DNA from: a virus
Direction: 5' to 3' (one strand)
Length of the DNA stretch: 64,000 bases
Virus record (IMG/VR): IMGVR_UViG_3300005527_000040
Location: 62,001 to 126,000 of that record
The translations under genes and the position numbers were made by a program. Below are positions 61,901 to 64,000 of this stretch, in pieces. How positions within the stretch are numbered: position 1 is the stretch's first letter; each line of letters opens with the position of its first letter. The notes under the pieces were generated by a model. The model was given only the letters and a program-made list of their open reading frames with translations, was not told the origin of the DNA and made no database searches.

Positions 61901-63356
61901 CAGCCTTTTCCTGCTCTTCAGGCGACATCCGGTCCCAGTCTGGGAACACCGCACGCGCCAGCTTTACGGCGTCACCGGCGTAGCGTGGAGTAACCGGCGT
62001 GTACGCAAGGCTGGCCTTCTTGTCCCGGTTTGCCAGGTACAAGCCCGTTCCGCCTGCTGCGAGTAAGCCTCCTCCTACTACAAGCGGCGCATAACCGCCG
62101 GATCCGGTTGCCGGGGCAGCAGCTGGAGTTGCGGCCGGGGCAGCCGCTGGTACCGCCGCTGCACCTTCGTTTTGAACGGCTTGCCGAACGACGTTTTCCC
62201 GCTGCGTCCTGCTGGCCTCTGCCGCTGCGTTAAGATTCTGCTCAAACGCCTTTTCAGCTGCACGCGCCTGATTCTTAGCCTCTGCATCGATAACTGCGGC
62301 AGCTTGGGGAAAGCGACCGCTAGGGTCTGTTGCTGAGGGTCGAAGCGGGGGTGTGTAGCCCGTAGTAGGCGCAGGTTGAACCGGTGTCGCGGCAGGAGAC
62401 ACGCCCCGGGTTGGCGCGGGGATTGGTGCATGCCCTTGTCCGGCTAGATCTCGCCCACGAGCACGGTAGCCCTGCTGAATCGCGTCGTCTAGGTCCTTGC
62501 CACCACGAAGCCCCCCAACCACGTGCTCTATCGGGGCGCCGCGGCGGGTGCTCTGCGACAGCTCTCCTACAGCTTTGCGAGCGCCGGATACCCCACCCAC
62601 TACGCGGCTGTTTGCGGCTTCGCGTGCCTGCTGGGCAATTGCGTTTGCAATGTCTGGCGTAACTTCGTGGCCAGCGGTGGCTAGGCGCTTGGTTAGCCCA
62701 GCGGCAACCCGCTTCTCAATATCGGCCGCAGAAATGGCCAGCTTGGTTACTTCTGCTTTCTTTGATCGCATTGTAGGCTTGCCCTTCTCGGCCGGAGCAC
62801 GCTCAGGGAGGTTCTTCATGTTGGGAGTCTCGTCTGCCCATTCCTTCGCCTTCTCTTTTGAGAAGCCAGGAATATGGCCGCCGAATGCGGCGCGCTGCTG
62901 ACGCTTGGACGTGAAGGGCATCTTATTCTCCGAAATCTTTTGGCCGTGGTTCTTCTTATCGAGAACCTTACCCTTAAACTCTTCAACGCCCATCTCCCTC
63001 ATCGAGCCGAAGAAGCGGGGGTCATTATAGTGAGCTAGGTAAGCCGCCTTAGCCGCTTTGGCGTCCTTAAATCCGAGCATCACCTTCTGCTCGTCAAACC
63101 GCCTGAAGTCTGGCTTCTTCATCTGATCGACGATGAACACGGAGCTGGAGTCGGTATCCGGGCCGACGTAGACATCGACGTGGTCGCCGTCAGTGCCCTC
63201 TGTGCGGCGGAAGTAGCCGTAGTCGTACTTCATCACCGTGGTGCCAGATTCTCCGCTGTGGGGATCCTTCCAATGGCGCGACGACCCTCGCGGGTTTTCG
63301 ATAGAAATATCGAACCCGTAGAGCTTTACCCTCTTTTTTATCGGATGTGCGGCCAT
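58923..63356 (-). CDS. Large polyvalent protein with pyrophosphatase-like N-terminus
   Basis: 1,477 aa. Residues 1-135 contain DGDHVDVYVGP (56-66): Asp56, Asp58 and Asp61 keep the DGDxxD metal-ligand spacing of family I inorganic pyrophosphatase, followed by VFIVDQMKKPDFRRFDEQKV, the 'InPase' domain of phage polyvalent proteins. Then a MPFTSKRQQRAAFGGHIPGF motif (146-165), long Ala/Pro/Gln-rich linkers, three Gly-rich hydrophobic segments (near residues 435, 640 and 1440), a repeated PDW...EEQEK unit (near 475 and 930), and a Pro-run region near 1350. Large proteins of this design are packed in the virion or injected. A virion or ejection role is likely; enzymatic activity is untested. Confidence 0.76.
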   Translation of the reverse strand: MAAHPIKKRVKLYGFDISIENPRGSSRHWKDPHSGESGTTVMKYDYGYFRRTEGTDGDHVDVYVGPDTDSSSVFIVDQMKKPDFRRFDEQKVMLGFKDAKAAKAAYLAHYNDPRFFGSMREMGVEEFKGKVLDKKNHGQKISENKMPFTSKRQQRAAFGGHIPGFSKEKAKEWADETPNMKNLPERAPAEKGKPTMRSKKAEVTKLAISAADIEKRVAAGLTKRLATAGHEVTPDIANAIAQQAREAANSRVVGGVSGARKAVGELSQSTRRGAPIEHVVGGLRGGKDLDDAIQQGYRARGRDLAGQGHAPIPAPTRGVSPAATPVQPAPTTGYTPPLRPSATDPSGRFPQAAAVIDAEAKNQARAAEKAFEQNLNAAAEASRTQRENVVRQAVQNEGAAAVPAAAPAATPAAAPATGSGGYAPLVVGGGLLAAGGTGLYLANRDKKASLAYTPVTPRYAGDAVKLARAVFPDWDRMSPEEQEKAANVAANMFGRVVRAGQQAVQGTANLAGRAVQGTKNVAHAAGDALAAGSARSAASFKAGLQGTSLTPQQLSNITQDVKATRAGDRLMSGGHVKYEGGSRVPAAAPPPVPGAAVPPPPPAAAAGAAPAAAAPAGAPAAAAAEGGGFKLPWWVTPTVGLAGVGAGMYMTKQNSAYGSGQAAKVGGTQLDAFIELNLARISSGQDIDFGSLKIASLVQPAKRNGERNGVGDDIPPVTDFAASIQGDNIKAAKDSERAEFIADRLDDVGIAALAAPSIAQFAGEKMEHASDPRIKAMGAAIHGAGKKMKDYHLQEIGGLALVAPGVIKPVSRGIDRLLPGGKKPEDYVPAEAPKTASRKSVLSEHNDPPGYMMVSNLKRLADQSKRLSGAVSVRDNAEPWVESKIDRASEAIDAVHDYMKYKSKEKKANAALAMRQAVKVAQIMYPDWEYMTNEEQEKIAKGIARQALGALKDVGREFADDAIHFGRQGRNFVSGKAKQLGAEVQALRSGEGLAGAKVRGPEAASKEVARLKAQDTARDTLKREMADAADRNKLEAATAKDQARIQQRKDQLDQQFAGRSDVKPGTRAAERQARERAAIEREEQAAAARKTQRESEAAQRSKQREQNPVTGSPEYKAKLDKAEAARAAARAEDKKLVDEVKKEVSGRGAAEAAEVRKARQALGWEKAPPAPKTSPATAPATTPAATPAAAPAAKPAAKPPATPAARPAEPSQAEVLAKGQADAAAKETRRAEALRASQDRMRREAIGNEATQVAPRPAPSSLPKPDPGQMSPQVESLLANLESKAVTQEAGRVPELSELVRASGASSAPARAQLPVTPGPALPPGFSLENQTGRVVAPPPPPAAAARPVPPPPPPPQRAAPPPPPPPPPPPQQSAGVAPPPPPAPAAASPAATPVAATGAATPVAPAGQPAAPEAPKQPGFLRRNAIPIAGGAAALGLGGLAVGAGHMLNQTQMAQEESQTSRPLAAPAYQGAGRAF

Positions 63357-63423
63357 GCCAATGCGGTGCCCAGCATAACACAGGCTTACGCCAAGCTAAA
63401 AGCCCAAGAAACCCGCTATTCCC

Positions 63424-63431
63424 CCTATAAG
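63424..63431 (+). promoter_or_regulatory. CCTATAAG element at the right edge
   Basis: TATAAG ends exactly 6 nt before the ATG of the edge gene, the leaderless spacing also seen at 35600 and 39217. Confidence 0.63.
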
Positions 63432-63437
63432 CTATTG

Positions 63438-64000
63438 ATGAGCACCAATGTCTCGCTCAACAGCGGTAACCCCGCCGGCGCGGAGCCGAACTCCGCGATT
63501 GCCTGCATTGCGGGCATTTTCGTGCAGGTCTACGGTATTGCCGCCTCGAAGTTCGAGACGGCGTGTGTCGGAACGCGGGTAGCGTTCCCGATGCAACAAT
63601 TCGTCCAGGAGTTTGTCGCCCAGGCGGTGAACTCCTGGAAGGGCCCCGATCGGGCGCCCGGGCAGCACTTCATCCAGCTGAAGCTGAACGAGTACATGCT
63701 GGGGAAGTTCCTTAGCGGGGTCGGGCGCCGGACGACAGACCCAAAGGAATACTTCCCCGCTCTGTGGAGGGGAGAAGTGGTTCTGCTCGGCCGGCGAAAG
63801 CTGGCCGAACCCACCACTGGAGTGGCAGTGATCGTGTACACCCGCGAGGCGTACCTCAACGATCCACAGATCGACGAGGCGGGAAGGCGGTGGCTGGACC
63901 CGAGGACGACCCACGTCCTTGTGGACGTCCTCGCATTCTCGAACACGATCGGCTCCCCGCAGCTTAGCCCGCACCGCTTCGTGCGGAACATGGCTGGCGG
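63438..64000 (+). CDS. Rightward protein, partial (runs off right edge)
   Basis: 187 codons are open to the edge without a stop. Mixed alpha/beta, no Cys cluster; segments include AFPMQQFVQEFVAQAVNSWK, KLNEYMLGKFLSGVG, VVLLGRRKLAEPTTG and a THVLVDVLAF strand. I do not recognise it. It has the octamer element and no ribosome-binding site, so it is probably leaderless. It may be the first gene of a rightward block. Confidence 0.68.
   Translation, partial: MSTNVSLNSGNPAGAEPNSAIACIAGIFVQVYGIAASKFETACVGTRVAFPMQQFVQEFVAQAVNSWKGPDRAPGQHFIQLKLNEYMLGKFLSGVGRRTTDPKEYFPALWRGEVVLLGRRKLAEPTTGVAVIVYTREAYLNDPQIDEAGRRWLDPRTTHVLVDVLAFSNTIGSPQLSPHRFVRNMAG

Noticed and set aside
1-64000. CRISPR arrays, insertion sequences, integrase and att sites
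   Set aside because: No regularly spaced repeats, transposase or recombinase catalytic motifs, and no duplicated tRNA end were seen on reading both strands.

Overview
The window is part of the genome of a tailed double-stranded DNA bacteriophage (Caudoviricetes). No ribosomal RNA, CRISPR array or insertion sequence is visible. Genes are packed head to tail, stops and starts are commonly fused as ATGA or GTGA, and most genes are on the minus strand. Virion genes lie beside a phage-style nucleotide and DNA-repair set: a FAD-dependent thymidylate synthase, a dCTP deaminase, an ATP-dependent DNA ligase, RNase HII, two DEDDh exonucleases, an Nmad1-type protein and two tRNAs. Genes run off both ends and no terminase, portal, major capsid protein or DNA polymerase is seen, so the genome is clearly larger than 64 kb. 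The host cannot be named from this sequence.

Layout. 1-15.2 kb: leftward virion genes (fibre-like proteins, a large baseplate hub-like protein, a baseplate partner, a 1,284-aa tape-measure-like protein), a sigma-factor-like gene, and a rightward DNA-binding regulator. 15.3-18.3 kb: small genes ending with a ribbon-helix-helix regulator. 18.3-23.2 kb: more fibre or tail proteins and a holin-like membrane protein. 23.2-28.7 kb: a GroES-like co-chaperonin and a long operon of small genes, read from one sigma70-like promoter near 28.7 kb. 28.8-29.5 kb: a rightward methyltransferase gene running into a tRNA-Ile. 29.5-46.8 kb: leftward DNA and nucleotide metabolism genes cut into short transcription units, including an AcrVA2-like gene. 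46.8-52.5 kb: a compact operon of small coiled-coil and zinc-ribbon proteins with visible paralogy. 52.5-55.5 kb: tRNA-Gln, a P-loop kinase and an exonuclease. 55.5-58.8 kb: a rightward block behind a divergent, operator-rich control region, followed by three single-gene cassettes. 58.9-63.4 kb: a 1,477-aa polyvalent protein with an N-terminal pyrophosphatase-like domain. A rightward gene leaves the right edge.

Regulation is the most unusual part. At least 17 transcription units begin with the octamer CCTATCAG or CCTATAAG (variants CCTATTAG and CGTATAAG). It sits so close to the start codon that it looks like a minus-10-type promoter giving leaderless or very short-leader mRNAs; in six units a stem-loop follows immediately before the ribosome-binding site. 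The window also encodes a sigma-like protein, itself behind one of these octamers, which could read them. A second system uses ordinary TTGACA/TTGACG promoters carrying AGTAAGTATT, and one of these drives the ribbon-helix-helix protein. This suggests an early (host sigma70) class and a phage-specific class of transcription. All functional statements rest on reading motifs; no database search was run.
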